From Snodgrassella alvi (GTDB lineage: Bacteria > Pseudomonadota > Gammaproteobacteria > Burkholderiales > Neisseriaceae), in assembly GCF_002777825.1 (NCBI RefSeq), contig NZ_MEIR01000060.1, forward strand, positions 33,799 through 97,798: a DNA stretch of 64,000 nt. Reading direction: 5' to 3'. A program made the translations under genes and the position numbers. Positions 16,917-24,506 of the stretch are shown here, piece by piece. Below the pieces are notes generated by a model, which worked only from the letters and a program-made list of their open reading frames with translations, ran no database searches and was not told the origin of the DNA. Within the stretch, counting starts at the first letter, position 1. Every line of letters starts with the position of its first letter.

Positions 16917-17462
16917 ATAAAAGGACTGATTTCAATTGATTACACCAATGACTTTATCGCCACAGATGGCGCACTAACAACTGGATTGGCAGGACAATCA
17001 ATTGAAGTAGAAATGGTGGATGTGGCCAGAACATTTATTGAGCAAGCCGATTTTGTGGTATTTGCCATTGATGTCCATCAGGCAAATGATCAGTATCATC
17101 CAGAAAATAAATTATTTCCGCCACATAACATCATCGGTACAGAAGGTCAGAATTTATATGGCTCATTAAAACAACTGTACACAATAAATCAATCTAATCC
17201 ACAAGTTTACTGGTTAAACAAACGTCATTATTCAGCATTCAGTGGCACTGATCTAGATTTACGCCTGCGTGAAAGAAACATCACAGAAATACATTTAACT
17301 GGTGTATGTACCGACATTTGTATTTTATATACCGCAGTTGATGCTTATAACCTTAATTACGAAATAGTGATCCATCAACATGCCGTTGCCAGTTTTGACG
17401 CTACAGGACACACATGGGCTTTAAAGCATTTTCAAAATACTTTAGGAGCCAGCATAATCTGA
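16917..17462 (+). CDS. pncA: Nicotinamidase-like cysteine hydrolase (PncA/YueJ type), start codon lost or atypical
   Basis: Translation in this frame gives a full isochorismatase-fold hydrolase of about 181 residues, closely resembling Bacillus nicotinamidase YueJ. The catalytic triad is visible: Asp8 in SIDYTNDF, Lys in NKRHYSAFSGTDL, Cys in GVCTDICILYTAVDAYN. Such enzymes convert nicotinamide to nicotinate for NAD salvage. The codon where Met is expected (16917-16919) is ATA, and no ATG, GTG or TTG lies between the upstream stop and the catalytic Asp. The first conventional start is TTG at 16986, which would delete the Asp. The gene is thus either expressed from ATA or is a recent pseudogene. 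Confidence 0.7.
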   Translation: MKGLISIDYTNDFIATDGALTTGLAGQSIEVEMVDVARTFIEQADFVVFAIDVHQANDQYHPENKLFPPHNIIGTEGQNLYGSLKQLYTINQSNPQVYWLNKRHYSAFSGTDLDLRLRERNITEIHLTGVCTDICILYTAVDAYNLNYEIVIHQHAVASFDATGHTWALKHFQNTLGASII

Positions 17463-17529
17463 TCATGCTGATTAGCTCTTAATTCATCTTACTATCAGAT
17501 AAGGATTTTTGTCGTTCGTGGGCACTTCG

Positions 17530-17611
17530 TGTAACTACCCTCTAAAATAATACAGCCCTAGAGTAGAAATTTCTCCATCAATCCACGAGAATTTAAATAT
17601 AAAAATATGAC
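17530..17611 (+). repeat. Relic IS3-type left end
   Basis: An 82-base stretch beginning TGTAACTACCCTCTAAAAT aligns over its whole length with the left end of the intact-looking element that follows (17612-17695), up to and including the beginning of its orfA. There the ATG has become ATA. The relic stops exactly where the next element starts, so the younger copy appears to have inserted into an older related one. Confidence 0.75.
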
Positions 17612-17683
17612 TGTAACTATCCCCTAAAATAGTACAGCATAAAAGTAGAAAATTCTCTTTATTAACCCATTGAGGATTTAAGC

Positions 17684-17941
17684 ATGAAAAAAATGACTGA
17701 ACATCAAATCGTATCTATTTTAAAAGAAGCCGAAGCCGGTATCCCCGTCAAAGAACTCTACCGTAAATATGGCATCGGCAATTCAACTTTTTATAAATGG
17801 CGTGATAAATACGGTGGCATGGAAACGTCCGATATCAAACGTTTAAAGGAGTTAGAGGCTGAAAACCGTAAGCTTAAGCAGATGTTTGCTGAGCTCAGTT
17901 TAAAATCTCAGCTTCAGGAGGAAATCATAAAAAAGCTATAG
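17684..17941 (+). CDS. IS3-family transposase OrfA
   Basis: The 85-residue product is the DNA-binding half of an IS3 transposase. It has a helix-turn-helix (PVKELYRKYGIGNSTFYKWR) followed by a leucine-zipper-like coiled coil (RLKELEAENRKLKQMFAEL). It ends at TAG 17939-17941, just past the A6G slippery run, where -1 frameshifting would fuse it to OrfB. Start ATG follows GAGGATTTAAGC. OrfA alone usually acts as a repressor of transposition in this family. Confidence 0.92.
   Translation: MKKMTEHQIVSILKEAEAGIPVKELYRKYGIGNSTFYKWRDKYGGMETSDIKRLKELEAENRKLKQMFAELSLKSQLQEEIIKKL
17916..17935 (+). other. Programmed -1 ribosomal frameshift signal of the IS
   Basis: The heptamer A AAA AAG occupies 17929-17935 in the OrfA frame. 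An AGGAGG Shine-Dalgarno-like stimulator lies at 17916-17921, eight bases upstream. Slippage joins OrfA codons to the OrfB frame (reading on as AIVPTQARKAW) before the OrfA stop. This matches the known IS3-family arrangement. Confidence 0.85.
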
Positions 17942-18765
17942 TGCCTACTCAAGCACGTAAAGCTTGGGCTGTACAACTGCAAAAAAATCATTCTGTTACT
18001 ATTGCCATGAGCTGCGCTATTGTTGGCTTAAGCCGTTGTTCTCACTATTATCAACCTAAATTACCGGATGATTCAGTGATTATGTCGGTACTAAGTGCTA
18101 TTACCGATAAGCATTTACGCTGGGGCTTTCCTAAATGTTTTAATCGCATCAGAAAGCTCGGCTATAAATAGAATCATAAACGCGTGTATCGGGTGTATTG
18201 CCAATTAAAGCTTAATCTCAGGGTAAAGCGTAAACAGCGCATTCCTCCACGAAATCCAGAAAGGCTATCAGTACCCAGTAAACAAGGTGAATGCTGGTCA
18301 ATGGATTTTATGAGTGACAGCAGTCGCAATCAACAGCGTTTTAGAACCTTCAATGTCATCAATGACTTTAATCGTGAGGCGTTAGGCATTGATATTGCGG
18401 TTAGTTTACCGGCTGGTAGGATTACTCGTTATCTGGATAAACTGGCCGAATATCATGGCTATCCACTCAAAATACGAGTGGATAATAAACCGGGATTTAC
18501 CGGAAAAACCTTCATCTACTGGGCGAAGTCACATGGTATAACCATAGATTATATTCAAGCAGGCAGCCCATATCAAAACGGATATATTGAACGATTTAAT
18601 CGCACCTATCGCACAGAGGTACTAGATTTATATCTATTTAATAATCTAGAACAAGCAAGAAAGGTAACCGAAGAATGGCTAACCATTTATAACACTGAAA
18701 GACCTCATGAAGCATTAAATAATATGACGCCGATTGAATATAAAACCCTAAGACAAGCAGCATAA
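17941..18765 (+). pseudogene. IS3-family transposase OrfB, interrupted by an amber codon
   Basis: The frame encodes the DDE integrase half of the transposase but is broken at 18169-18171 by TAG, in the place of the Trp expected in a KxGYKWNHKRV-type stretch; one base change from TGG explains it. Beyond the stop the frame continues intact. The first Asp is in WSMDFMSDS, the second in VDNKPGF, and Glu in NGYIERFNRTYR exactly 35 residues after the second Asp. The usual DNGPEF motif reads DNKPGF here, a further deviation. Full-length OrfAB cannot be made without stop suppression. Confidence 0.88.
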
Positions 18766-18805
18766 TTTTCTACTTGAATCTTGTACTAAGTTTGGGGTAT
18801 TTACA

Positions 18806-19085
18806 CTTAAACCGTGCCAGCACCTGCTTATTGTCCTTTGAAAACGGCGGATAGTTGCCATTTTTATAAATCATATGATAATAATCTACACCAGCGCCAT
18901 TATTGAGAAAATGGCCATAAACAAACTGACGGGCAAGATGCTCCAGCCGTTACAGATAATTATCAGCAGTGTATCCTGTATGGAATTAAGCGCATACAAA
19001 GCACCATTGAGCCAGTGCTTAAACGCTAACGTTGGCGTGGACACATGTAGTGCACTGAGCAGCATTAAAATAGGTTCATTTTTCT
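18806..19085 (-). pseudogene. Remnant of an unrecognised gene cut by the IS
   Basis: Read on the minus strand, two frames together give a protein-like sequence: [20 protein letters not shown] in the first part and, after a frameshift and one TAA in place of a likely CAA codon (about 18956), [20 protein letters not shown] and KNGNYPPFSKDNKQVLARFK in the second. The second frame runs straight into the IS right end. I do not recognise the family. The remnant implies that the IS, or a deletion at its edge, removed the 3' part of the gene; no continuation is visible on the other side of the element. Confidence 0.4.
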
Positions 19086-19312
19086 ACTCAAATATATTGT
19101 TAAAAGATTAATATGCCACAACTCTGTGGGGCAACTTAGTAACAAACCAGTCAGACAACAATTCAGTTAAACCATACTAATAGTTTCATTACTTTACACA
19201 AATATCAATTATGGCATACACTCAAGAATAAGTATTAATTCTAAAGTTAGATATATTTTGCTTTTCAAATTTAAATTATTTAAATTGATTTAATGATCCT
19301 AAACTTCTAATT

Positions 19313-19954
19313 ATGAATACTATTAAAAGAACGGAAAGAATGGATATCTTCATAGAAGAAGACAGAAATACTATTCTTGTTCAGGAAAAATGGCAATATA
19401 ATTGGTCTACCCGAGCTACACCTTGGACCATAAGGGAAAAAAGAAAATTCCATCAATCGGCTGATATTCTTATTAGCAAAATTTGGGGAAATTATTTTAA
19501 GTTAAAAATTAGGGGGCTATCTAACTTTGCTGTAAAACATCAGAATAGTATTTTCACCGTAAATTTTGACATCAAATGGGTATTAACAAATCCTCACTGG
19601 ACAGTAAATGTAATCAAAATAGCTCCGGGGGGTTTTGAAACAAGCTATATAATCTGGGATCAAAGAATAATTAGCTTAGATACTGAAGATATTAAATCAA
19701 ACTATAAGGGATACTTTGGTTTTAAAGATTATTATCAATTTCCTATTGCTCATGAATTTGGGCACACTGTGGGAAATGTTCCGATAATTGGACATTCGGA
19801 TGAATATCATGATGATAGTCACATTAATGGAGGATTTAAGCGAGATTACCCCAGCATAATGAATGTAGGAAATGAATTACGGAAACGTCATTTAGATTAT
19901 ATTCTAAATCAGCTAAACGCTATGTTACCTAATACAACTTTTTATCTAATATAA
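19313..19954 (+). CDS. Zincin-like putative metallopeptidase, candidate toxin/effector
   Basis: The 213-residue protein has no signal peptide or membrane helix. Residues 147-154 read HEFGHTVG, a zinc-protease HExxHxxG motif. It is followed by GHSDEY (160-165) and, after a short gap, by a Met-turn-like [15 protein letters not shown] (179-193). This order (HExxH, DEY, SIM..G..R.RH) is what I recall from zincin domains in secreted or contact-delivered bacterial toxins. The N-terminal 140 residues are unrecognised. The gene is much more AT-rich than its surroundings and is followed after four bases by a lipoprotein gene. A start at codon 10 (19340) is possible. The effector role is inference. Confidence 0.6.
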   Translation: MNTIKRTERMDIFIEEDRNTILVQEKWQYNWSTRATPWTIREKRKFHQSADILISKIWGNYFKLKIRGLSNFAVKHQNSIFTVNFDIKWVLTNPHWTVNVIKIAPGGFETSYIIWDQRIISLDTEDIKSNYKGYFGFKDYYQFPIAHEFGHTVGNVPIIGHSDEYHDDSHINGGFKRDYPSIMNVGNELRKRHLDYILNQLNAMLPNTTFYLI

Positions 19955-19958
19955 AGTT

Positions 19959-20396
19959 ATGAAGAAATATGCATTCATTATATTATTTATTCTGCTACTA
20001 TCTTCTTGCAATAAAATTAAAGTAAGAGAAGAGAATAATCGGGAGAGTCACATAGTAGTTAATAAAGAGTTAAATAGAGCTGATAGCGATACTATGGAAA
20101 AATTTATGAATTTTAATCATATAGAACAAACACCTGTAGATAGTCTGATAAAAAATTATCCGCCCTTGTGGGATAAAACATTTATTCTGGGTAAAAAAGA
20201 CGGTTTTATTACCGAATTCAGAGCAGGACTATCCAAACAATTTACACCAAAAGAAATAAGGAGCAGAGATATAAAAATTAGGGAAGTAACATGGACTAGC
20301 AGCAATGAAGAAAATCTCACTGTTTGGTTTGAAGAAAAAAACCATAAATGGATTCCTGTCGCACATTTCATCTGGGATAAAAATGCTGTGTTTTAA
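19959..20396 (+). CDS. Small lipoprotein, candidate immunity protein
   Basis: The 145-residue product has a clear lipoprotein signal: MKKYAFIILFILLLSSC with lipobox LSSC (Cys17) followed by Asn, which suits outer-membrane sorting. The mature part is charged and soluble, with no family that I recognise. It lies four bases after the zincin gene, shares its low GC, and would place its product in the periplasm. Cell-envelope lipoproteins often protect against periplasm-acting effectors, so immunity against the neighbouring protease is the simplest reading, not demonstrated. Confidence 0.55.
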   Translation: MKKYAFIILFILLLSSCNKIKVREENNRESHIVVNKELNRADSDTMEKFMNFNHIEQTPVDSLIKNYPPLWDKTFILGKKDGFITEFRAGLSKQFTPKEIRSRDIKIREVTWTSSNEENLTVWFEEKNHKWIPVAHFIWDKNAVF

Positions 20397-20640
20397 TGTT
20401 TATTTTAGCAATCAAGTATTTCTCCTATAAAGGCTATACTATTTTAGGAAATAGTTACATATTAGATACAACTAGTTTAATCAAGATGCAAGTTTTAGCG
20501 TATAACAATATTGCATAGATACCAGTAAATGATGATTAAAACCAACTATTACGCTAATCGGTCACGATTCAGTTTACTCAGCCAGCAGTAAATAAAAAGG
20601 TTCACAAATTTCTAATCTGAGTATTAGTATCTGGCCGCAT
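20397..20640. other. Non-coding stretch after the lipoprotein gene
   Basis: AT-rich DNA without a supportable gene. The only recognisable content is the relic IS end at 20433-20459, listed separately. No terminator for the zincin-lipoprotein pair is evident. Confidence 0.5.
20433..20459 (-). repeat. Relic IS3-type end, inverted relative to the upstream copies
   Basis: Read on the minus strand from 20459, the first 20 bases are TGTAACTATTTCCTAAAATA, matching the left end of the element at 17612 except for two bases, and the next seven match except for one. It points inward toward the zincin-lipoprotein pair, opposite to the ends at 17530 and 17612. The rest of this IS copy is absent. Confidence 0.65.
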
Positions 20641-20677
20641 AAAACAAAGCGCCCTTCAAATATACATCTGAAAGGCG
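20641..20677 (-). terminator. Rho-independent terminator of ssb
   Basis: On the minus strand a 9-base stem, CGCCTTTCA with TGAAGGGCG (one G-T pair), is followed by CTTTGTTTT. It sits about 70 bases past the ssb stop. Confidence 0.75.
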
Positions 20678-20746
20678 AAAGATTACCAAAAATCGATTTA
20701 TCCGGTTAATTCAGTCAGGAATTGGTTCTTAATCAATTTTAAGTTA

Positions 20747-21280
20747 TTAAAATGGAATATCATCATCGATATCATCCACCGGTGCCGGTGTGGGCGCTGG
20801 CCGTGGTGCCTGACGGCGTGGTGCCGCCGGTGGTGGGCTGGAAGCAGCAGGCGCAGCATCATAACCGCCCTGACTATAGTTGTTGCCGCCCTGAGCATAA
20901 TCAGCGCCGCCACCCGTTTGATCATAGCCACCACCAGCACTGGCACTATCATTACGGCTACCCAGCATTTTCATTTCATTGCCGATGATGTCATAAGCAG
21001 TGCGTTCGATACCATCTTTACCGCTGTATTTACGGCTTTGAATACGGCCTTCGATATACACCTGACTACCTTTACGCAGATACTGGCTGGCTATTTCACC
21101 CAGCTTGCCAAACAGGGTAATGTTGTGCCATTCGGTACGGGTCTGGCGCTCACCGTTGCGGTCACGCCATTGTTCATCAGTAGCGATAGAGAAGTTGGTT
21201 ACTGCATCGCCGCTAGGCATATATCGAGTTTCAGGGTCTCGACCCAAACGGCCAACCAGGATGACTTTATTAACAGACAT
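20747..21280 (-). CDS. ssb: Single-stranded DNA-binding protein SSB
   Basis: The 177-residue product has the OB-fold core at residues 1-105 ([39 protein letters not shown]). A Gly/Gln/Ala-rich linker with [20 protein letters not shown] repeats follows, then the acidic tip DDIDDDIPF that docks replication and repair partners. It coats single-stranded DNA in replication, recombination and repair. It appears monocistronic: its own terminator follows and the next gene upstream is separated by 80 bases. Confidence 0.97.
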   Translation of the reverse strand: MSVNKVILVGRLGRDPETRYMPSGDAVTNFSIATDEQWRDRNGERQTRTEWHNITLFGKLGEIASQYLRKGSQVYIEGRIQSRKYSGKDGIERTAYDIIGNEMKMLGSRNDSASAGGGYDQTGGGADYAQGGNNYSQGGYDAAPAASSPPPAAPRRQAPRPAPTPAPVDDIDDDIPF

Positions 21281-21360
21281 GGTGGTTTCCTAATAATGAA
21301 TACAGGTGGTCTTTCCAGACAACCTGTGTTGAGAAGATTATCTTTGTTACAGAATACTTG

Positions 21361-21984
21361 TTACGCCCATTGCCAGTGCCGCTGCCAGGCACTAATAACA
21401 GCATTTGAATAAGTAGTACGACCCAAACTGCCATTATAACGCGCTAGTGCTCTGGCCATATTACCATTCTCTCGGTTTCGATAATAACGCAGGATGGTGC
21501 AGCCATAACGTAAGTTAGTGCGAATATCGAATAAGTTATGTTCCGGACGGCCGATCTGCTTCACCCAGAATGGCATTACCTGCATCAGTCCGCGTGCCCC
21601 TACGCCAGAAATAGCATATTGCCGAAAACGGCTTTCTACTTCAATCAGACCCAGTATCACCTGTGTATCCAGACCAGCACGCATCGCTTCATACTGGATG
21701 TTGGTGAGCAAACGTTTACGTGCATAATCATCTGGAACATATGGCGCAAGCCGTGTCGACATTGCATTTAACCAGCGGCTGGCTTCTGCCGGCGAAGCAA
21801 AAATCAGTCGCGGTGGGTTGGCATTATTGACTGCATTGCGCATGATGGAAGTTACATCATCAGCAAGCGTTTCTTCGCGTTGCGCGCCTGCCAGTGCCAT
21901 ACGTGGCATGGCTACACCGAGCATGGCAGCACTGCCAGTCAGTAATAACTGGCGTCGCGATACAGTTTTACTTCTGCGCTGCAT
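21361..21984 (-). CDS. Lytic transglycosylase (SLT domain) with twin-arginine-type signal
   Basis: The 207-residue product begins with a signal containing SRRQLLLTGSAAML, close to the Tat consensus SRRxFLK, and a cleavage region at ALAGA. The SLT domain covers about residues 90-200: the catalytic Glu lies in IEVESRFRQYAIS, followed by GARGLMQVMP and NLRYGCTILRYY. It would cut peptidoglycan glycan strands in the periplasm with formation of 1,6-anhydromuropeptides, material the AmgK pathway elsewhere in the window can recycle. Tat export of an SLT enzyme is unusual but not unknown. Confidence 0.87.
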   Translation of the reverse strand: MQRRSKTVSRRQLLLTGSAAMLGVAMPRMALAGAQREETLADDVTSIMRNAVNNANPPRLIFASPAEASRWLNAMSTRLAPYVPDDYARKRLLTNIQYEAMRAGLDTQVILGLIEVESRFRQYAISGVGARGLMQVMPFWVKQIGRPEHNLFDIRTNLRYGCTILRYYRNRENGNMARALARYNGSLGRTTYSNAVISAWQRHWQWA

Positions 21985-22160
21985 ATGAATTAATTCCGGT
22001 TATGTACAGCATATAAACTGGTTTGAAAAAATGATTGTATACAATTGTAATTGATTATTTTAAATCAGGTTAGTAAAATTAAAGATTATGCAATCAATTT
22101 GCAGTTTAACAGAATGATTTCAGCACAGAATAATAAATGTTAGACAACTGCTTTTAATGT

Positions 22161-22191
22161 AAAAAAGCCGATGTTTAACATTGGCTTTTTT
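22161..22191. terminator. Bidirectional terminator after the mla operon
   Basis: AAAAAAGCC followed by GATG, a 5-base loop, then CATTGGCTTTTTT form a hairpin with A/T runs on both sides; one mismatch lies in the stem. It is about 20 bases past the stop of the 120-residue gene that ends the mla operon. Confidence 0.8.
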
Positions 22192-22212
22192 AACATAGAC
22201 AATAACACTGGT

Positions 22213-22575
22213 TTAATTCAGGTCAATGGGTACGAATGCTTCACGCATCAGTTCTTCCTGTGCCAGATCAGTTACCACTGTTGAAATCTGTACCCCGAAC
22301 CAATCTTTAAAATTATCCAAGCTTAAAGTCGGCCACAAGCCTTCATCTTCACACCAGTCAGCCAGTTCAGCTGCAAAGATATCCTGATAGCGCTGTTCAA
22401 TTTCAGCCCACAAATCATCAATATCTTCGCAGGCAGAAGTCAGATAAGCATTGGCATCCTGCTGTAAACTCTCTAATGATAGTTGTTCCAGATCAATATC
22501 AGGCAGGTTTTGTAACCATGCCCAAAATGGTTCAAGCGGAACAAGCAAAAATACACTGCGATTAACTTCAAACAT
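22213..22575 (-). CDS. Conserved small acidic protein of unknown function, mla operon end
   Basis: The 120-residue product is strongly acidic and rich in Trp, Leu and Asp (PFWAWLQNLPDIDLEQLS, CEDIDDLWAEIEQRYQD). It has no signal peptide, membrane helix or known motif and should be cytoplasmic. It follows mlaA by 73 bases on the same strand and precedes the operon terminator, so it is probably cotranscribed with the Mla genes. I do not recognise a family. Confidence 0.75.
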   Translation of the reverse strand: MFEVNRSVFLLVPLEPFWAWLQNLPDIDLEQLSLESLQQDANAYLTSACEDIDDLWAEIEQRYQDIFAAELADWCEDEGLWPTLSLDNFKDWFGVQISTVVTDLAQEELMREAFVPIDLN

Positions 22576-22648
22576 GATTGCATTCCTGTTGTAATACGAC
22601 CCGAATTTCAGTTACTGGTTTAAATTTCGGCAATGCCTGCACTCATGC

Positions 22649-23569
22649 TTAGTGCACATTCCAGTAAGGCTGGTTTGCTGAGGTAGCCGCAGCAGGTAGT
22701 GTAGTATTCACAGATTCGGCTGCTACTGATTCATTTGTTACAGATGTACTGCTAGTGACAGATGCTGAGTTTTTTTCTCCAGTATCAGCAGATTTATCTG
22801 GCGTTGCCGATGCCGGCTGTGCACTGGTGTTATTACCATTTGGTGCCACCAGACTGTCGATATCGTCATCCTCATCTTCATCGGCGGTAAATAGAGTACC
22901 ACCCACCTGGCTGTTACGCAGTTTCATATACATATCACGCATATAGGTGTAGCGATCTAGTGCAGCATCATTCAGGCTGTCGGTTACATCCAGCAATCCT
23001 TCACGGGCGGCAACACCATTTAAACCAGCAGTACCCCAGCGTACAGCACTATCCTTGAAAATAGCATCTTCTATCGGAAACACGTCAGTGATGGTGCTGC
23101 CAATACTATCGCGTACAGTTGACGGGCCAAAAATCGGATAAACGAAGTAATTACTGTTTTTCCAGCCCCATGAGGCAAAAGTGTCGCCAAGTGTATTTTT
23201 ATTATTCGGAATCTGGCCGGCATCAGCAATATTCAACAAACCGCCTAAGCCAAAAGTACTATTGATACCAACGCGTACAAAATCTGTACTGGCCTTTTCA
23301 ATATCCAGCCGCAACAGATTACTGCCGAAACTAACTACATCACGCAGATTATTGAAGAAGTTATTTACGCCGGTACGTACAGGTGAAGGTGTTACTTTAC
23401 GGTAACCACGAGCTACCGGTGTCATAATATAACGATCCAGATGATCGTTAATATTGAACATTACCCGGTTATATCCTTCGTACGGGTCTTTATAGGCCTG
23501 TTCTTCGGCCCAGCTCACCTGACTCAGGCATAATAGCAATGTAGCTGCCAGCAACTTTTTTTTACTCAT
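22649..23569 (-). CDS. mlaA: MlaA/VacJ, outer-membrane component of phospholipid transport
   Basis: The 306-residue product has the MlaA core at about residues 25-225: DPYEGYNRVMFNINDHLDRY, FFNNLRDVVSF, and the glycine-rich INSTFGLGGLLNIAD. MlaA forms a channel that takes phospholipid from the outer leaflet of the outer membrane and passes it to MlaC. Unlike E. coli MlaA, the signal peptide (LLLCLSQVSWA-EEQ) lacks a standard lipobox and reads as an ordinary signal peptidase I substrate. The last 75 residues form a low-complexity Ser/Thr/Ala tail absent from E. coli MlaA. It starts in an ATGA overlap with mlaB. Confidence 0.93.
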   Translation of the reverse strand: MSKKKLLAATLLLCLSQVSWAEEQAYKDPYEGYNRVMFNINDHLDRYIMTPVARGYRKVTPSPVRTGVNNFFNNLRDVVSFGSNLLRLDIEKASTDFVRVGINSTFGLGGLLNIADAGQIPNNKNTLGDTFASWGWKNSNYFVYPIFGPSTVRDSIGSTITDVFPIEDAIFKDSAVRWGTAGLNGVAAREGLLDVTDSLNDAALDRYTYMRDMYMKLRNSQVGGTLFTADEDEDDDIDSLVAPNGNNTSAQPASATPDKSADTGEKNSASVTSSTSVTNESVAAESVNTTLPAAATSANQPYWNVH

Positions 23570-23850
23570 TGTAATGATTCCTCTACGCCGTAAAGTGCCA
23601 TCAGGGTAATCAGCCCTGCTGGTACGCCGGCGATGTGCAACATGAATTTTTGTCTACGCGCCAATCGCTTTGCCGCCACCAATAAGGCCACACATGCTGA
23701 ATCGGCTTCGGTTACACCACTGACATCCACTTTTTCAATGCCGGCATTCTGGATACAGTCACAAAATCGCTTGTAATCGTTTTCCCCTACTGTACTCATG
23801 GTTACCTTATCATGAATCATCAGGGTTTTACCTTGCACGGTGGTTTGCAT
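23566..23850 (-). CDS. mlaB: MlaB, STAS-domain subunit of the Mla ABC transporter
   Basis: The 94-residue STAS protein has the KVDVSGVTEADSACVALLV segment typical of MlaB, where the conserved Thr/Ser-rich loop contacts the ATPase MlaF. It supports assembly and activity of the MlaFEDB complex at the inner membrane. It starts two bases after the mlaC stop and overlaps mlaA by four bases. The gene order mlaF-E-D-C-B-mlaA matches Neisseria, where mlaA is in the operon rather than elsewhere as in E. coli. Confidence 0.9.
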   Translation of the reverse strand: MQTTVQGKTLMIHDKVTMSTVGENDYKRFCDCIQNAGIEKVDVSGVTEADSACVALLVAAKRLARRQKFMLHIAGVPAGLITLMALYGVEESLQ

Positions 23851-23852
23851 GG

Positions 23853-24455
23853 TTATTTACCGTTTTTGGCACGTAAATCAGCTACCAGACCATCAATACC
23901 TTTCTGGCTGATGGTTTGATTAAATTGGTTACGGTATACGGTAACCAAACTGGCACCTTCAACGGCAACATTATAAATGCGGTATATGCTACCAGCCTGA
24001 TACATGGTGTAATCCATGCGTACCGGTTTACTGTTCGGTGTGGTGATATCTACGCGTACAATGATTTCACGCCCGTTTTTATTCACTACCGGATTACTGT
24101 AAACATTTGCTTTGGCGTTTCTGAATTTCAACATGGTACCGGAGTAAGTACGAATCAACAGAGTTTTAAATTCCTGAGTCAGCGCCTGCTGCTGAGCTGG
24201 GCTGGCTGTACGCCATGGTGCGCCTACAGCCAGTGCAGTCATGCGCTCAAAATCAAAATAGGGAATGGCATAGTTTTCTGCCTGACGGCGCACTTGATCG
24301 TCATTTTTTCCATTAGCTGCGCTCAAAATATTCAATACCTGAGTGGCATTATCCTTTAGCTGGTTTACTGCCTGCTGTGGCGAGGCAAAAGCCATGCTAA
24401 TGCTCATGATACCAATGCTTAATATACCCAGTAGCGTAGATTTGTTCAGTTTCAT
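23853..24455 (-). CDS. mlaC: MlaC, periplasmic phospholipid shuttle
   Basis: The roughly 200-residue product has a cleavable signal peptide (MKLNKSTLLGILSIG, cleavage near AFA-SPQQ) and the Tol_Tol_Ttg2 fold: YAIPYFDFERMTALAVG and PWRTASPAQQQALTQEF. It carries phospholipid between MlaA and MlaD. The ATG at 24455 follows AAGGAA at a good distance; an in-frame TTG further upstream at 24470 lies within that ribosome-binding site and is unlikely. Confidence 0.94.
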   Translation of the reverse strand: MKLNKSTLLGILSIGIMSISMAFASPQQAVNQLKDNATQVLNILSAANGKNDDQVRRQAENYAIPYFDFERMTALAVGAPWRTASPAQQQALTQEFKTLLIRTYSGTMLKFRNAKANVYSNPVVNKNGREIIVRVDITTPNSKPVRMDYTMYQAGSIYRIYNVAVEGASLVTVYRNQFNQTISQKGIDGLVADLRAKNGK

Positions 24456-24506
24456 TGTATATTCCTTCAATTAAATATATTGTGTGTTTACCTGCTGCTA
24501 TCTTTT

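Larger units (their letters stand above)
17612..18805 (+). mobile_element. IS3-family insertion sequence, 1194 bp, probably inactive
   Basis: The ends form imperfect terminal inverted repeats: TGTAACTATCCCCTAAAATA at the left, and TGTAAATACCCC with TAGTACAAG and AAGTAGAAAATT at the right when read on the minus strand. Inside lie orfA and orfB in overlapping frames with a canonical slippery site. Protein sequences resemble the IS407 group. OrfB has an in-frame amber codon, so the element is probably defective. Flanking bases (TGAC left, CTTA right) show no target duplication, which points to rearrangement after insertion. Confidence 0.88.

Noticed and set aside
19131..19150. CAACTTAGTAACAA, similar to the right end of the IS
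   Set aside because: The match is short and lacks the TGTAA terminus, so it may be chance.
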